Positions 42,975 through 55,073 of a DNA stretch of 64,000 nt are shown piece by piece (the first letter of the stretch is position 1; every line of letters begins with the position of its first letter). This DNA is from Microbacterium hydrothermale. GTDB lineage: Bacteria > Actinomycetota > Actinomycetes > Actinomycetales > Microbacteriaceae. The DNA lies in assembly GCF_004854025.1 (NCBI RefSeq), contig NZ_STGM01000001.1, positions 186,001 to 250,000 on the forward strand, in the 5' to 3' direction. The notes under the pieces are model-generated. The model did not search any database. It was not told the origin of the DNA and worked only from the letters and a program-made list of their open reading frames with translations. Made by a program: the position numbers and the translations under genes.

Positions 42975-43162
42975 GCCGAGGTCGCGCCGCCCGCGCGCAG
43001 GGGCGGGTTCGTGCGGCCGGGCCGCCGGCGCGCGGGGCAGGTCCCTCCGGCGGGGGCCGGTCCGTCCGGCGGCGCCGCCGGCGCGTGGGGACACGGCCGT
43101 CCGGTGCGTCTATGAATCCTCCGTTCGCCGCCCGTTCGGCATCGCTCGCGTGCGGCTCGCAA

Positions 43163-43168
43163 TAGACT
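43163..43168 (+). promoter_or_regulatory. -10 box TAGACT for ilvD
   Basis: TAGACT stands exactly six bases before the ilvD ATG at 43175. A leaderless mRNA leaves no room for a classical attenuator in front of ilvD. Confidence 0.55.
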
Positions 43169-43174
43169 TCGAGA

Positions 43175-44893
43175 ATGCCCGCACCGCAGAATCCGAACAC
43201 CGGCGAATTCGACATCAAGCCCCGCAGTCGGGTCGTCACCGATGGCATCGAAGCCACGACGTCGCGCGGAATGCTCCGCGCGGTCGGCATGGGTGACGAG
43301 GACTGGGACAAGCCCCAGATCGGCATCGCGTCGAGCTGGAACGAGATCACCCCCTGCAACCTCAGCCTCGACCGCCTCGCGCAGGGCGCGAAAGAGGGCG
43401 TGCACGCCGGCGGCGGATACCCGCTGCAGTTCGGCACCATCTCCGTCTCCGACGGCATCTCGATGGGCCACGAGGGAATGCACTTCTCGCTCGTCTCGCG
43501 CGAGGTCATCGCCGACAGCGTCGAGACGGTCATGATGGCCGAGCGCCTCGACGGCTCCGTGCTGCTCGCCGGCTGCGACAAGTCGATCCCGGGCATGCTC
43601 ATGGCATCCGCTCGTCTCGACCTGTCGAGCGTCTTCCTGTACGCGGGCTCGATCGCCCCGGGCTGGGTCAAGCTCAGCGACGGCACCGAGAAGGACGTCA
43701 CGATCATCGACTCGTTCGAGGCCGTGGGCGCGTGCCTCGCGGGCAAGATGAGCGAAGCCGACCTCAAGCGCATCGAGTGCGCGATCGCGCCCGGCGAGGG
43801 TGCGTGCGGTGGCATGTACACGGCCAACACCATGGCGTCCGTCGCCGAGGCGCTCGGCCTGAGCCTCCCCGGATCGGCCGCCCCACCTTCGGCCGACCGC
43901 CGCCGCGACTACTTCGCCCACCGCTCGGGCGAGGCCGTCGTCAACCTGCTGCGTCAGGGCATCACGACGCGCGACATCCTGACCAAGGAGGCGTTCGAGA
44001 ACGCCATCGCCCTCGCCATGGCGCTCGGTGGCTCGACCAACGTCGTCCTCCACCTGCTCGCGATCGCGAACGAAGCAGAGGTCGAGCTGAACCTGCACGA
44101 CTTCAACCGCATCGGCGACCGCACCCCGCACGTCGCCGACATGAAGCCCTTCGGCCAGTACGTCATGAACGACGTCGACCGCCACGGCGGCATCCCGGTC
44201 ATCATGAAGGCGATGCTCGACGAGGGGCTCCTGCACGGCGACGCGCTGACCGTCACGGGCAAGACCCTCGCCGAGAACTTGGCCGACCTGAACCCCGACC
44301 CCGTCGACGGCAAGGTCATTCACTCGTTCGACGACCCGATCCACGCGACCGGCGGCATCACGATCCTGCACGGCTCGATGGCGCCCGAGGGCGCTGTCGT
44401 GAAGTCGGCCGGCTTCGACGGCAACGTGTTCGAGGGTCCCGCCCGCGTCTTCGAGCGCGAGCGCGGCGCGATGGACGCCCTCGAGGCGGGCGAGATCGCC
44501 GCCGGCGACGTCGTCGTCATCCGCTACGAGGGCCCGAAGGGCGGCCCCGGCATGCGCGAGATGCTCGCGATCACCGCCGCCATCAAGGGCGCGGGGCTCG
44601 GAAAAGATGTACTACTGTTGACGGACGGACGATTCTCAGGCGGCACAACCGGCCTGTGCATCGGCCACATAGCTCCCGAAGCGGTGGACGCAGGTCCCAT
44701 CGCCTTCGTGCGCGATGGTGATCTGATACGGGTCGATATCGCCGCTCGCACTCTCGACTTGATCGTCGATGAGGCCGAGCTGAGTTCCCGCCGTGACGGT
44801 TGGGAACCGCTTCCCCCGCGCTATACCCGTGGCGTTCTGGCCAAGTACTCCAAGCTCGTGCACTCCGCCGCGGAGGGCGCGGTCACGGGCTGA
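43175..44893 (+). CDS. ilvD: Dihydroxy-acid dehydratase
   Basis: A 572-residue iron-sulfur dehydratase, the third common step to valine and isoleucine. Cluster cysteines are seen in [12 protein letters not shown] and [14 protein letters not shown]; a third is expected in the N-terminal TPCNL. The C-terminal [15 protein letters not shown] closes the active site. Interestingly the codon use becomes less G/C-biased between about 44600 and 44830. It leads the branched-chain cluster; ilvB starts 44 bases after its stop. Confidence 0.96.
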   Translation: MPAPQNPNTGEFDIKPRSRVVTDGIEATTSRGMLRAVGMGDEDWDKPQIGIASSWNEITPCNLSLDRLAQGAKEGVHAGGGYPLQFGTISVSDGISMGHEGMHFSLVSREVIADSVETVMMAERLDGSVLLAGCDKSIPGMLMASARLDLSSVFLYAGSIAPGWVKLSDGTEKDVTIIDSFEAVGACLAGKMSEADLKRIECAIAPGEGACGGMYTANTMASVAEALGLSLPGSAAPPSADRRRDYFAHRSGEAVVNLLRQGITTRDILTKEAFENAIALAMALGGSTNVVLHLLAIANEAEVELNLHDFNRIGDRTPHVADMKPFGQYVMNDVDRHGGIPVIMKAMLDEGLLHGDALTVTGKTLAENLADLNPDPVDGKVIHSFDDPIHATGGITILHGSMAPEGAVVKSAGFDGNVFEGPARVFERERGAMDALEAGEIAAGDVVVIRYEGPKGGPGMREMLAITAAIKGAGLGKDVLLLTDGRFSGGTTGLCIGHIAPEAVDAGPIAFVRDGDLIRVDIAARTLDLIVDEAELSSRRDGWEPLPPRYTRGVLAKYSKLVHSAAEGAVTG

Positions 44894-44937
44894 CGGCCAT
44901 CCCCTTCTCACCTTCTCCCGGTTCTCGAGGTACTCCC

Positions 44938-46746
44938 ATGTCCATCGATTCCCCTACGGCGGCCGTGCCCCGGCCGCCCGCCCGCACCGCTCCGGCGCCC
45001 GTGATGTCGGGGGCGCAGGCGGTCGTCCGCTCGCTCGACCTGCTCGGCGTCACCGACGTGTTCGGTCTTCCGGGCGGGGCGATCATGCCCGTCTACGACC
45101 CGCTCATGGACGACGAGCACGTCCGTCACATCCTCGTTCGTCACGAGCAGGGCGCCGGCCACGCCGCCGAGGGCTACGCGGCCGCCTCCGGCAAGGTCGG
45201 CGTCGCGATCGCGACCTCGGGTCCCGGAGCGACCAACCTCGTCACCGCGATCGCCGACGCCTACATGGACTCGGTGCCCCTGGTGTGCATCACCGGTCAG
45301 GTGTTCTCGACCCTCATGGGCACGGACGCCTTCCAGGAGGCCGACATTGTCGGCATCACGATGCCGATCACCAAGCACTCGTTCCTGGTCAAGACGGCCG
45401 AGGAGATCCCCGGCGCGATCGCCGCGGCCTTCGAGATCGCCTCGACCGGCCGCCCGGGTCCCGTTCTGGTCGACATCACGAAGGACGCGCAGCAGGCCGA
45501 GGCGCCCTTCGTCTGGCCGCCCAAGATCGACCTCCCCGGCTACCGCCCGGTGACCAAGGCGCACGGCAAGCAGATCCAGGCCGCGGCCCAGCTGCTCGCC
45601 ACCGCGCAGAAGCCCGTGCTCTACGTCGGCGGCGGGGCGATCCGCGCCAACGCGTCGGCCGAGCTCAAGGTGCTCGCCGAGGCGACCGGCGCCCCCGTGG
45701 TGACCACGCTGATGGCGCGCGGCGCGTTCCCCGACTCGCACGAGCAGCACCTCGGCATGCCCGGCATGCACGGGACGGTCCCCGCCGTGCTCGCGCTGCA
45801 GGAGAGCGACCTGATCGTCTCTCTCGGTGCGCGCTTCGACGACCGCGTCACGGGCAAGGCCTCGCTGTTCGCCCCGAACGCGCAGGTGGTGCACGTCGAC
45901 ATCGACCCCGCCGAGATCTCCAAGATCCGCACGGCCGACGTGCCGATCGTGGGCGACCTCAAAGAGGTGCTCGTCGACCTGGATGCCGCGTTCCGGGCCG
46001 CCGACGCCGAGCACCCGCACGACTACACCGAGTGGTGGACCTACCTGAACGGCCTCCGCGAGGAGTTCCCGCTCGGTTACACCCCGACCTCGGACGGTCT
46101 GCTCTCGCCCCAGTACGTCATCCAGCGCATCGGCGAGCTGACCGGTCCCGAGGGCGTGTACGCCTCCGGCGTCGGCCAGCACCAGATGTGGGCCGCGCAG
46201 TTCATCAAGTACGAGCGCCCCAACGCGTGGCTCAACTCCGGCGGCGCCGGCACGATGGGCTACGCCGTGCCCGCGGCGATGGGCGCCAAGGTGGCCCAGC
46301 CCGAGCGCGCGGTCTGGGCGATCGACGGCGACGGCTGCTTCCAGATGACCAACCAGGAGCTCGCGACCTGCGTCATCAACGACATCCCGATCAAGGTCGC
46401 GATCATCAACAACTCCTCGCTGGGCATGGTGCGCCAGTGGCAGACGCTGTTCTTCGACGGCCGCCACTCCAACACCGACCTGAACACGGGACACGGCACG
46501 CGTCGCATCCCCGACTTCGTCAAGCTCGCCGAGGCCTACGGATGCCTCGCGATCCGCGTCGAGAAAGAAGACGAGATCGACGCCGCGATCCAGCTCGCGC
46601 TCGACACCAACGACCGTCCCGTCGTGATCGACTTCGTCGTGAGCGCCGACGCCATGGTGTGGCCGATGGTCCCGCAGGGCGTCAGCAACAGCTACGTCCA
46701 GTACGCGCGCGATCACTCGCCCGCCTTCGCCGAGCAGGAGGACTGA
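44938..46746 (+). CDS. ilvB: Acetolactate synthase large subunit
   Basis: A 602-residue thiamine-diphosphate enzyme that condenses pyruvate with pyruvate or 2-ketobutyrate. The catalytic Glu lies in [14 protein letters not shown]; the FAD/regulatory middle domain contains [12 protein letters not shown]; the ThDP motif is [23 protein letters not shown] (residues about 462-485). I start at the ATG at 44938; an open frame runs back into ilvD. The first 20 residues are Pro/Ala-rich. ilvN begins one base after the stop. Confidence 0.96.
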   Translation: MSIDSPTAAVPRPPARTAPAPVMSGAQAVVRSLDLLGVTDVFGLPGGAIMPVYDPLMDDEHVRHILVRHEQGAGHAAEGYAAASGKVGVAIATSGPGATNLVTAIADAYMDSVPLVCITGQVFSTLMGTDAFQEADIVGITMPITKHSFLVKTAEEIPGAIAAAFEIASTGRPGPVLVDITKDAQQAEAPFVWPPKIDLPGYRPVTKAHGKQIQAAAQLLATAQKPVLYVGGGAIRANASAELKVLAEATGAPVVTTLMARGAFPDSHEQHLGMPGMHGTVPAVLALQESDLIVSLGARFDDRVTGKASLFAPNAQVVHVDIDPAEISKIRTADVPIVGDLKEVLVDLDAAFRAADAEHPHDYTEWWTYLNGLREEFPLGYTPTSDGLLSPQYVIQRIGELTGPEGVYASGVGQHQMWAAQFIKYERPNAWLNSGGAGTMGYAVPAAMGAKVAQPERAVWAIDGDGCFQMTNQELATCVINDIPIKVAIINNSSLGMVRQWQTLFFDGRHSNTDLNTGHGTRRIPDFVKLAEAYGCLAIRVEKEDEIDAAIQLALDTNDRPVVIDFVVSADAMVWPMVPQGVSNSYVQYARDHSPAFAEQED

Positions 46747-46747
46747 G

Positions 46748-48347
<1,600 letters not shown>

Positions 48348-48355
48348 GTTCTCGT

Positions 48356-48391
48356 GCGAACGCCCCGTGGTCGCGGCCACGGGGCGTTCGC
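48356..48391 (+). terminator. Perfect 15-bp stem terminator after ilvC
   Basis: GCGAACGCCCCGTGG is the exact inverse of CCACGGGGCGTTCGC, with a six-base loop, nine bases after the stop codon. Another 30 bases on, an inverted GGATGCC/GGCATCC pair (48413-48442) could form a second, weaker hairpin. Confidence 0.85.
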
Positions 48392-48534
48392 CGTTCCGGG
48401 GCGGGTGATCCGGATGCCGCGAGCCGCGCGTCCGGTGGCATCCACCGTGGGGAGCTCGGGGCGGATGCCGCGGGCCTGACGCGCATGACCTCCCCGCACC
48501 GGCGGGGCGCGACCCGGCCGCGGGGGAGCGCCGC

Positions 48535-48540
48535 TACCGT
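48535..48540 (+). promoter_or_regulatory. -10 box TACCGT for membrane protein gene
   Basis: TACCGT is exactly six bases before the GTG start at 48547. Confidence 0.45.
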
Positions 48541-48546
48541 GGAGCC

Positions 48547-49134
48547 GTGAGCACTCCGCGCGATGACGACGCCCTGTCCTGGGACGGTGACGACGATCCC
48601 ACGCTCGATGTCGGCGAGACGCACGCCCCGCGGCGCACGGGGCGTGTCGAGACGCCGGCCGAGGCCGAACCCCTCGAGCCCCTGCATCCGGGGCCGTCCG
48701 CGGCGGCGCCGGTGACGCGGCATCCGGAGACCCCGGTCGCTGAGCCGGTGGTCGGTGCGAAGGCCGTCGATGCGAAGGCCGTCGATGGGACGACCGTCGA
48801 CGCACCGGTCGACGACGCGGAAGCGGATGCCGTGGCCGCGGCGCCCCTCGGCAACGTCGGCCTCGTGGGGATCGGCATGGTCGCGGCGACCTTCCTGCTC
48901 TTCGCGATCGGGTGGCTGCTCGCCGGGCTGCGCCTGAACGGACTCGGCCTGCCCATCTCGTCGGTCACGGTGATCGCCCTGACGATCGGCGCGGCGCTGG
49001 CACCCCTCGTCTGGTTCGTGGCGGTGCTCGCCCTGACCCGCAGCTGGCGCACCTGGCAGCGTTTCCTGCTGCTCATCGTGGGCATCGTGCTGCTCGTCCC
49101 CTGGCCGTTCCTCTCGCTGGGAGCCTTCGCATGA
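48547..49134 (+). CDS. Membrane protein with long acidic N-terminus, unknown function
   Basis: A 195-residue protein. Residues 1 to about 98 are disordered and rich in Asp, Glu, Ala and Pro, with VGAKAVDAKAVDG-type repeats. Three membrane helices follow (about 103-125, 135-160, 170-192). Start is GTG behind a leaderless promoter. Its last bases ATGA are shared with the start of the next gene, so the two membrane proteins are made together. No family recognised. Confidence 0.7.
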   Translation: MSTPRDDDALSWDGDDDPTLDVGETHAPRRTGRVETPAEAEPLEPLHPGPSAAAPVTRHPETPVAEPVVGAKAVDAKAVDGTTVDAPVDDAEADAVAAAPLGNVGLVGIGMVAATFLLFAIGWLLAGLRLNGLGLPISSVTVIALTIGAALAPLVWFVAVLALTRSWRTWQRFLLLIVGIVLLVPWPFLSLGAFA

Positions 49135-49469
49135 GCACTCCCGCCCGCACCCGTCACCTTCCCACGTGGCTCCTCGTCACGATCACGGGGCTGTTCGGCC
49201 TGTTCTACGCGTACGTCGTGTGGAGCGCGGTCGCGCTGCTCATCCAGCAGGTCGGCGGGCCCCTGGGGCTCAACGGGCTCGGATGGTTCGTCTACATCCT
49301 GCCGATCGTGTTCCCCCTCATCGCCTTCGGCATCGCCTTCGCGATCGGCCAGCGCCGCCGCGCGGGGGAGCTCGCGGTCGTGCTGCTCGCGGGGCTCACG
49401 CTCTCGGCCGCGTTCTGGCTCGCGATCGTCGGCTACGGCACGACCTCGTACGGCCTCTACGGGGGCTGA
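49131..49469 (+). CDS. Small three-helix membrane protein, unknown function
   Basis: A 112-residue protein with three hydrophobic helices (about residues 14-38, 50-72, 82-105) and short loops; it begins MSTPARTRHLPTW and ends GTTSYGLYGG. It is translationally coupled to the preceding membrane protein by a four-base overlap, suggesting a two-protein membrane complex. Function unknown. Its C-terminal codons and stop are copied 179 bases downstream. Confidence 0.7.
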   Translation: MSTPARTRHLPTWLLVTITGLFGLFYAYVVWSAVALLIQQVGGPLGLNGLGWFVYILPIVFPLIAFGIAFAIGQRRRAGELAVVLLAGLTLSAAFWLAIVGYGTTSYGLYGG

Positions 49470-49627
49470 AAGCGCGAGGTTCGGCATCCGGCCCCGGGTG
49501 GGCCGTGTCGCGGAGGCGTCGCGCGTCCGGGGGAGTCGCCGCGAGACTGCATCGGGCAGACATCTCGGCTGCGGGCTGCCGCCGACGTGTCGGTGGGACG
49601 CCGTCTCGCGCGCCCGGACGGCGGCTG

Positions 49628-49690
49628 TACGGCCCGCACGGGGGCTGAACGCGCGAGGTTCGGCATCCGGTTCCCGGTGGGCCGTCCCGA
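49628..49690 (+). repeat. Dispersed echo of the small membrane protein 3' end
   Basis: The gene end with stop and 40 following bases (49449-49506) recurs at 49628-49685 at about 85-90% identity: TACGGCCCGCACGGGGGCTGA encodes YGPHGG-stop against YGLYGG-stop. A shorter trace, ACGGCCCGCACGGG, follows at 49751. The intervening sequence of this 369-base gap has no credible gene; a TAGGCT at 49738-49743 may be the serA -10. Confidence 0.75.
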
Positions 49691-49838
49691 GCCCGAGACG
49701 CCGTGCGTCACACGGTCGGGCGGGCATTCGGGGCCGCGCTAGGCTGGCAGACGGCCCGCACGGGTCGCGCGCCCGGTTCGCGCCGGCGGTGCGCGCCGGT
49801 GCGCGCCGGTCCCCAGCACCGTTTCGAAGGACGCATCC

Positions 49839-51443
49839 GTGACGAAGCCCGTCGTGCTCATCGCCGAAGAACTCTCTCCCGCCACGATCGACGCGCTCGG
49901 CCCCGATTTCGACGTGCGCAACGTCGACGGGACCGACCGCCCCGCGCTGCTCTCGGCCCTGGCCGACGCGCACGCGGTGCTCGTGCGCTCGGCCACCCAG
50001 ATCGACGCCGAGGCCCTCGCCGCGGCCCCGTCGCTGAAGGTCGTCGCCCGCGCGGGCGTCGGTCTCGACAACGTCGACATCAAGTCGGCCACCGCGGCCG
50101 GAGTGATGGTGGTCAACGCCCCGACCTCCAACATCATCTCGGCCGCCGAGCTCACCGTCGGTCACGTGCTCAGCCTGGCGCGCCGCATCCCGGCCGCCCA
50201 CGCCTCGCTCGCACAGGGCCTGTGGAAGCGCAGCTCGTTCACCGGCACCGAACTGTTCGAGAAGACGATCGGCATCATCGGCCTCGGCCGCATCGGCGCC
50301 CTCATCGCCGCCCGCCTGCAGGGCTTCGACATGCGCGTCATCGCGTACGACCCCTACGTCACGGCCGCGCGCGCCCAGCAGCTCGGCGTGCAGCTCGTCT
50401 CGCTCGACGAACTGCTCGAGCAGAGCGACTTCGTCACGATCCACATGCCGAAGACGCCCGAGACGACCGGCATGATCGGCGCCGAGCAGCTGCGCCGCAT
50501 GAAGAAGAGCGCGTACGTCATCAACGTGGCCCGCGGTGGGCTCATCGACGAGGAGGCGCTCTTCGAGGCCCTCACGAACGGTGAGATCGCCGGAGCCGGT
50601 CTCGACGTGTTCTCGACCGAGCCGCCGGCCGAGGGCGGCCCCGCGCGCAAGCTCCTCGACCTGCCGAACGTCGTCGTCACCCCGCACCTGGGGGCCAGCA
50701 CCGAAGAGGCGCAGGAGAAGGCGGGCGTCTCGGTCGCGCGCAGCGTCAAGCTCGCCCTCGAGGGCGACCTCGTCCCGGATGCCGTGAACGTCGCGGGCGG
50801 CGCGATCGACCCGTTCGTGCGCCCCGGTATCGCCCTCGTCGAGATGCTCGGCCAGTTCTTCAGCGGTCTCGCCGACAGCGCCCTCACCAGCCTCGACATC
50901 GAGGTGCGCGGAGAGCTCGCGCAGTACGACGTCAGCGTCTACCGCCTCGCCGCGCTCAAGGGGTACTTCAGCCGCATCGTCAGTGAGAGCGTCTCGTACG
51001 TCAACGCCCCGCTGTTCGCCGAGCAGCGCGGGGTCGAGGCGCGCCTCGTCGTCGAGGCCGAGAGCCCGCTGTACCGCAACATCACGATCCTGCGCGGAAC
51101 GCTCGCCGACGGCTCCACCCTGACGGTCGCGGGCACGCTCGCCGGAACCCGCATGGTGCCCAAGGTCGTCGCGATCAACGGGTACGACATCGAGGTGCCG
51201 ATCGAGCAGCACCACATCGTCATGCGCTACGCCGACCGCCCCGGCATCGTCGCGATCTACGGCCAGAAGCTCGGCGAGGCCGGCATCAACATCGCCGGTC
51301 TCCAGGTGGCGGCCCAGGATGCCACCGGCCGCGCCCTCTCGGTGCTCACGGTCGACTCGCCGGTTCCCGACGAGATCCTCGGCGCGATGCGCGAGGCCGT
51401 CGGCGCCGACCTGTTCCGGCAGATCGAGATCGTCGAGGGCTGA
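49839..51443 (+). CDS. serA: D-3-phosphoglycerate dehydrogenase
   Basis: A 534-residue long-form enzyme, first step of serine synthesis. The NAD site is TIGIIGLGRIGALIA, with catalytic Arg in INVARGGLIDEEAL, Glu in the following loop and His in VTPHLGASTEEAQ. After about residue 320 come the actinobacterial intervening (ASB) domain and a C-terminal ACT domain (HIVMRYADRPGIVAIYGQKLGEAGINI) that binds serine for feedback inhibition. AAGGA precedes the start codon. It lies between ilvC and leuB, a common neighbourhood in actinobacteria. Confidence 0.95.
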   Translation: MTKPVVLIAEELSPATIDALGPDFDVRNVDGTDRPALLSALADAHAVLVRSATQIDAEALAAAPSLKVVARAGVGLDNVDIKSATAAGVMVVNAPTSNIISAAELTVGHVLSLARRIPAAHASLAQGLWKRSSFTGTELFEKTIGIIGLGRIGALIAARLQGFDMRVIAYDPYVTAARAQQLGVQLVSLDELLEQSDFVTIHMPKTPETTGMIGAEQLRRMKKSAYVINVARGGLIDEEALFEALTNGEIAGAGLDVFSTEPPAEGGPARKLLDLPNVVVTPHLGASTEEAQEKAGVSVARSVKLALEGDLVPDAVNVAGGAIDPFVRPGIALVEMLGQFFSGLADSALTSLDIEVRGELAQYDVSVYRLAALKGYFSRIVSESVSYVNAPLFAEQRGVEARLVVEAESPLYRNITILRGTLADGSTLTVAGTLAGTRMVPKVVAINGYDIEVPIEQHHIVMRYADRPGIVAIYGQKLGEAGINIAGLQVAAQDATGRALSVLTVDSPVPDEILGAMREAVGADLFRQIEIVEG

Positions 51444-51611
51444 GTCCCGGACGCGTCACGGGGGAGGGGGTCGCTGCGGCGGCCCCCTTCGTCGTCACGT
51501 CGCCGCGGGCGGGGTGCAGGCATCGCCGGCGGGGGTGAGAGGTCCCCGGTGTCGGGGTGAGACGCGGCGGTGGACCGCTGCCGGACGTGCGCGCCGCGAC
51601 GATCCTGGGGG

Positions 51612-51815
51612 ATGAGTCGTCTCGACGTCTTCCTGGCCGTGCTCGGCGTGGGCTTCGCCGTCCTCGGTCTAGCCGACCTGGTCGGCGGCCACGGCTGGGG
51701 TGGGGCCGAGCTCGTGGGCGGCTGCCTGATGGTGGCCGGGAGCTCGACGTCCGCGCGCCGCGCCCGCGGGGCGCGCGGCGACCTCAGGTGGTGGCGGCGA
51801 CGACCGCGTCGATGA
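51612..51815 (+). CDS. Short membrane-type ORF, unknown
   Basis: A 67-residue frame with two hydrophobic stretches (FLAVLGVGFAVLGLADLVGG and ELVGGCLMVAG) and a very basic C-terminus. GATCCT lies five bases before the ATG. The 3' 32 bases overlap the end of the convergent tetR gene. It may be real, but there is no family support. Confidence 0.4.
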   Translation: MSRLDVFLAVLGVGFAVLGLADLVGGHGWGGAELVGGCLMVAGSSTSARRARGARGDLRWWRRRPRR

Positions 51816-52326
51816 GCCGGTCGAGCGCGGGACCCTCGATGGCGGGACCCGGAACCGCGTTGAGATCGAGCACGGCGTTGAAGTAGAGCCCGTCGCTGAC
51901 GAGCAGCACCATCTGCAGGGCCGTCTCGTCGCGTGTGTGCGCGCGCAGGCTCTCCTCCCACAGTTCCCGCACGCGGCGGAGAGACGCGGATGCCGCGTCG
52001 TTGCCGTTCTGCGCGAGCCGGGAGACCGCCAGGATGGTCACGTCGAGGGGCGAACCGGTGTTCTGCGACGAGCGCAGGTGCGCCGCGACGACGCCCTCGG
52101 CGGACTTCTCGATCTCGTCGACGTCTTCTTGCGCGAGGCGTTCGAGTCGCTCGACGAGGGCGGCCTCGAGCGCGCTCTTCGAGTTGAAGTGGTAGAGCAG
52201 GCCACCCTTCGACACGCCGGCGCCGCGGGCCGTCGCGTCCATCGTCGCGGCGCGTTCCCCCTCGTCGACGAGGATGCGGGTGAACGCGTCGAGGACGGCT
52301 TCTCGGGCGAGTGGGGGGCGGCTCAT
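51784..52326 (-). CDS. TetR family regulator
   Basis: A 180-residue repressor. N-terminal helix-turn-helix: MDATARGAGVSKGGLLYHFNSKSALEAAL. The C-terminal two-thirds is the helical ligand-binding/dimer domain. It is divergent from a DHA2 efflux gene 80 bases away and most likely represses it; a good inverted repeat lies between. A GAGGAGA ribosome site precedes the ATG. Confidence 0.9.
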   Translation of the reverse strand: MSRPPLAREAVLDAFTRILVDEGERAATMDATARGAGVSKGGLLYHFNSKSALEAALVERLERLAQEDVDEIEKSAEGVVAAHLRSSQNTGSPLDVTILAVSRLAQNGNDAASASLRRVRELWEESLRAHTRDETALQMVLLVSDGLYFNAVLDLNAVPGPAIEGPALDRLIDAVVAATT

Positions 52327-52368
52327 GTCTCCTCGATCGTACTGGCGGGCGGTGACCCACCTCTGTTA

Positions 52369-52390
52369 CTATACCGGCTGGACGGTTTAG
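52369..52390. promoter_or_regulatory. Candidate TetR operator
   Basis: CTATACCG and CGGTTTAG (seven of eight pairs) flank GCTGGA, a 22-base inverted repeat between the divergent tetR and efflux genes. It overlaps the AT-rich stretch most likely to be the efflux promoter. Confidence 0.6.
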
Positions 52391-52406
52391 AAACGGATTC
52401 AGAAGA

Positions 52407-53945
52407 ATGCTCACCTCGTCGATGCCCACCTCGGAAATCACCGTGACCCGCGCCGGATGGCGCGGATGGTTCGCGCTGGCGGTGCTCATGCTGCCGGTGC
52501 TGCTGGTCTCGGTCGACAACACCGTGCTGAGCTTCGCCCTGCCCGAGATCGCGCTGTCCCTGCAGCCGTCGAGCATCGAGCAGCTCTGGATCATCGACGT
52601 CTACCCGCTCGTTCTGGCGGGTCTGCTGGTGACCATGGGTACCCTGGGAGACCGCTTCGGTCGGCGTCGCCTCCTGCTGATCGGCGCGACCGGCTTCGCG
52701 GCCGTCTCCGCGCTGTCCGCGTTCGCGCCCACGGCGGCGCTGCTCATCGCGGGCCGCGCGCTCATGGGTGTGTTCGGGGCCATGCTCATGCCCTCGACGC
52801 TGTCGCTGCTGCGCAGCATCTTCCGCGATCGCGACCAGCGTCGATTCGCCATCGCCATCTGGGCGTCGGGCTTCTCCGCCGGCGCCGCTCTCGGTCCGAT
52901 CGTCGGGGGCATCCTGCTCGAGCACTTCTCGTGGGGCTCCGTCTTCCTCATGGCCGTGCCCGTGCTCGTGCCCCTGCTGATCCTCGCGCCGTTCTTCGTC
53001 CCCGAGAGTCGCGACCCGCACCCGGGCCGGTTCGACCCGGTGAGCGTGCTGCTGTCGCTCGCGACGATGGTGCCGATCGTCTACGGCATCAAGAAGCTCG
53101 CCGTCGACGGCCCACTGTCGCTCGCGCCGGTCCTGTTCGTCGTCGGCGTGGTCTTCGGCTGGCTCTTCGTCCGCCGGCAGCGGGCGCTGCCGACCCCCAT
53201 GCTCGATATGTCGCTGTTCCGCAGGGGCACCTTCTCGGGCGCGATCCTGGTCAACCTCCTCAGCGTGGTCGGACTCGTCGGCTTCCTGTACTTCGTCGCG
53301 CAACACCTCCAGCTCGTGGTGGGTCTGTCGCCGATGGTGGCGGGCTTCGCCCTGCTGCCGGGGCTCGTGCTCATGATCGTCTCGGGACTCGCGGTCGTTC
53401 CGGTCGCGAAGCGCCTCGCTCCCCGCGTCGTCGTGCCCATCGCCCTCACGTTCTCGGTCGTCGCCTACGTCATGGTCGCGTTCTCGACGGCCGACCTCGT
53501 CCAGCTCATCGTCGCCTTTGGTCTGCTCGGCATCGGCATCGGCGCGGCCGAGACGGTGTCGAACGAGCTGATCCTCTCCAGCGCTCCCTCGGCCAAGGCG
53601 GGAGCTGCGAGCGCCGTGTCCGAGACCGCGTACGAGGTCGGAGCCGTGCTCGGAACGGCCGTGCTGGGTGGCATCCTGGCCGCGTTCTACCGCGCACAGC
53701 TGGTGCTGCCCGCCGGCCTTCCGGATGCCGCCGCGCAGGGGGCGCGTGAAACCCTCGCAGGCGCCGTCGCGGTGTCGCAGACGCTCGACGATCCCGCGCT
53801 GGCCGAGGCGCTGCGCACGGCCGCGGCGCACGCCTTCGACTCGGGTGTCGTCATCACGGCGCTCATCGGTGCCGGCCTGATCGTCGTGGCCGCGGTGATC
53901 GCTGCCACTACCCTGGGAGGATCCCGCGGCGCGTCGAAGCAGTGA
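52407..53945 (+). CDS. DHA2-family drug efflux MFS transporter
   Basis: A 512-residue transporter with 14 predicted helices. The motif C-like and antiporter features are LDHR-type: [15 protein letters not shown] in helix 1, [17 protein letters not shown] loop A, and [20 protein letters not shown]. It resembles SmvA/QacA-type exporters of cationic biocides and dyes. Controlled, by position, by the divergent tetR. With tetR it interrupts an otherwise amino-acid biosynthetic block between serA and leuB. Confidence 0.9.
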   Translation: MLTSSMPTSEITVTRAGWRGWFALAVLMLPVLLVSVDNTVLSFALPEIALSLQPSSIEQLWIIDVYPLVLAGLLVTMGTLGDRFGRRRLLLIGATGFAAVSALSAFAPTAALLIAGRALMGVFGAMLMPSTLSLLRSIFRDRDQRRFAIAIWASGFSAGAALGPIVGGILLEHFSWGSVFLMAVPVLVPLLILAPFFVPESRDPHPGRFDPVSVLLSLATMVPIVYGIKKLAVDGPLSLAPVLFVVGVVFGWLFVRRQRALPTPMLDMSLFRRGTFSGAILVNLLSVVGLVGFLYFVAQHLQLVVGLSPMVAGFALLPGLVLMIVSGLAVVPVAKRLAPRVVVPIALTFSVVAYVMVAFSTADLVQLIVAFGLLGIGIGAAETVSNELILSSAPSAKAGAASAVSETAYEVGAVLGTAVLGGILAAFYRAQLVLPAGLPDAAAQGARETLAGAVAVSQTLDDPALAEALRTAAAHAFDSGVVITALIGAGLIVVAAVIAATTLGGSRGASKQ

Positions 53946-53970
53946 CGCGCCCCGAGCTCTGAGGAGAGCG

Positions 53971-55020
53971 ATGTCGCGTGTCGTGAAGTTGGCCGTCATC
54001 CCCGGTGACGGCATCGGTCCCGAGGTCGTCACCGAGGCCGTGAAGGTGCTCGACGCCGTCACCGCCGCGTCGGACGTCACGTTCGAGAAGACGCCCTTCT
54101 CGCTCGGTGCGGGACGCTACCTCGAGACCGGAGACACTCTCACCGACGACGATCTGTCGGCGATCGCCTCCCACGACGCGATCCTGCTCGGAGCGGTCGG
54201 GGGAGTGCCCGGCGACCCGCGGCTCGCGAACGCGAACATAGAGCGCGGGCTGCTCCTGAAGCTCCGCTTCGAGCTCGATCACTACGTCAACCTGCGCCCG
54301 TCGAAGCTGTACCCGGGATCGACCGGACCGCTGGCAGACCCCGGCGAGATCGACTTCGTCGTGGTGCGCGAGGGTACCGAAGGCCCGTACGTCGGCAACG
54401 GCGGCTCGATCCGCCGCGGCACCGCGCACGAGGTCGCCAACGAGACCTCGGTCAACACGGCATACGGAGTCGAGCGCGTCGTGCGCTACGCCTTCGCCCT
54501 CGCCGCGCGGCGCCGTCAGAAGCTCACGCTCGTGCACAAGACCAATGTGCTCGTGCACGCGGGCGGCATGTGGAAGCGCATCGTCGACGCGGTGGCGGGG
54601 GAGTTCCCCGGCGTCGCCGTAGACTATCTGCACGTCGACGCGGCAACCATCTTCCTGGTCACGAACCCGGGTCGCTTCGACGTGATCGTCACCGACAACC
54701 TCTTCGGCGACATCCTGACCGACCTGGCCGGCGCCGTCACCGGTGGCATCGGCCTCGCCGCTTCGGGCAACATCAACCCCGACGGCGCGTTCCCCTCGAT
54801 GTTCGAGCCCGTGCACGGATCGGCGCCCGACATCGCGGGAAGCCAGAAGGCCGACCCCACGGCCGCGATCCTCTCCGTCGCCCTCCTGCTCGACCATCTC
54901 GGGCTCGCCGACGAATCCGCCCGCGTCACCCGCGCGGTCGAAGACGACATCGCGACGCGTGAGGGCTCGCGCACGACCGCTCAGATCGGCGACGCGATCG
55001 CCGCACGGGTCCAGGCGTAA
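53971..55020 (+). CDS. leuB: 3-isopropylmalate dehydrogenase
   Basis: A 349-residue beta-decarboxylating dehydrogenase for leucine synthesis. Key parts: [59 protein letters not shown] and [21 protein letters not shown], and the NAD-binding [27 protein letters not shown] precedes the ATG. leuA, leuC and leuD are not in the window. ilvE follows 53 bases later. Confidence 0.95.
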   Translation: MSRVVKLAVIPGDGIGPEVVTEAVKVLDAVTAASDVTFEKTPFSLGAGRYLETGDTLTDDDLSAIASHDAILLGAVGGVPGDPRLANANIERGLLLKLRFELDHYVNLRPSKLYPGSTGPLADPGEIDFVVVREGTEGPYVGNGGSIRRGTAHEVANETSVNTAYGVERVVRYAFALAARRRQKLTLVHKTNVLVHAGGMWKRIVDAVAGEFPGVAVDYLHVDAATIFLVTNPGRFDVIVTDNLFGDILTDLAGAVTGGIGLAASGNINPDGAFPSMFEPVHGSAPDIAGSQKADPTAAILSVALLLDHLGLADESARVTRAVEDDIATREGSRTTAQIGDAIAARVQA

Positions 55021-55073
55021 CCTGGACCGATCGGCCCGTACCGCCCCGGCACACGAAGAGTTTTGGATCACAG

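Noticed and set aside
40569-43094. Very long minus-strand frame across otsA and otsB
   Set aside because: No family similarity; it is the antisense of two clear genes and arises from the high GC content.
42975-43174. Leader peptide or T-box attenuator before ilvD
   Set aside because: No branched-chain-rich short frame or T-box core is visible, and a -10 box lies six bases from the ATG.
52369-53945. Efflux pair as part of a mobile resistance island
   Set aside because: No integrase, transposase, flanking repeats or composition shift; only the position is unusual.
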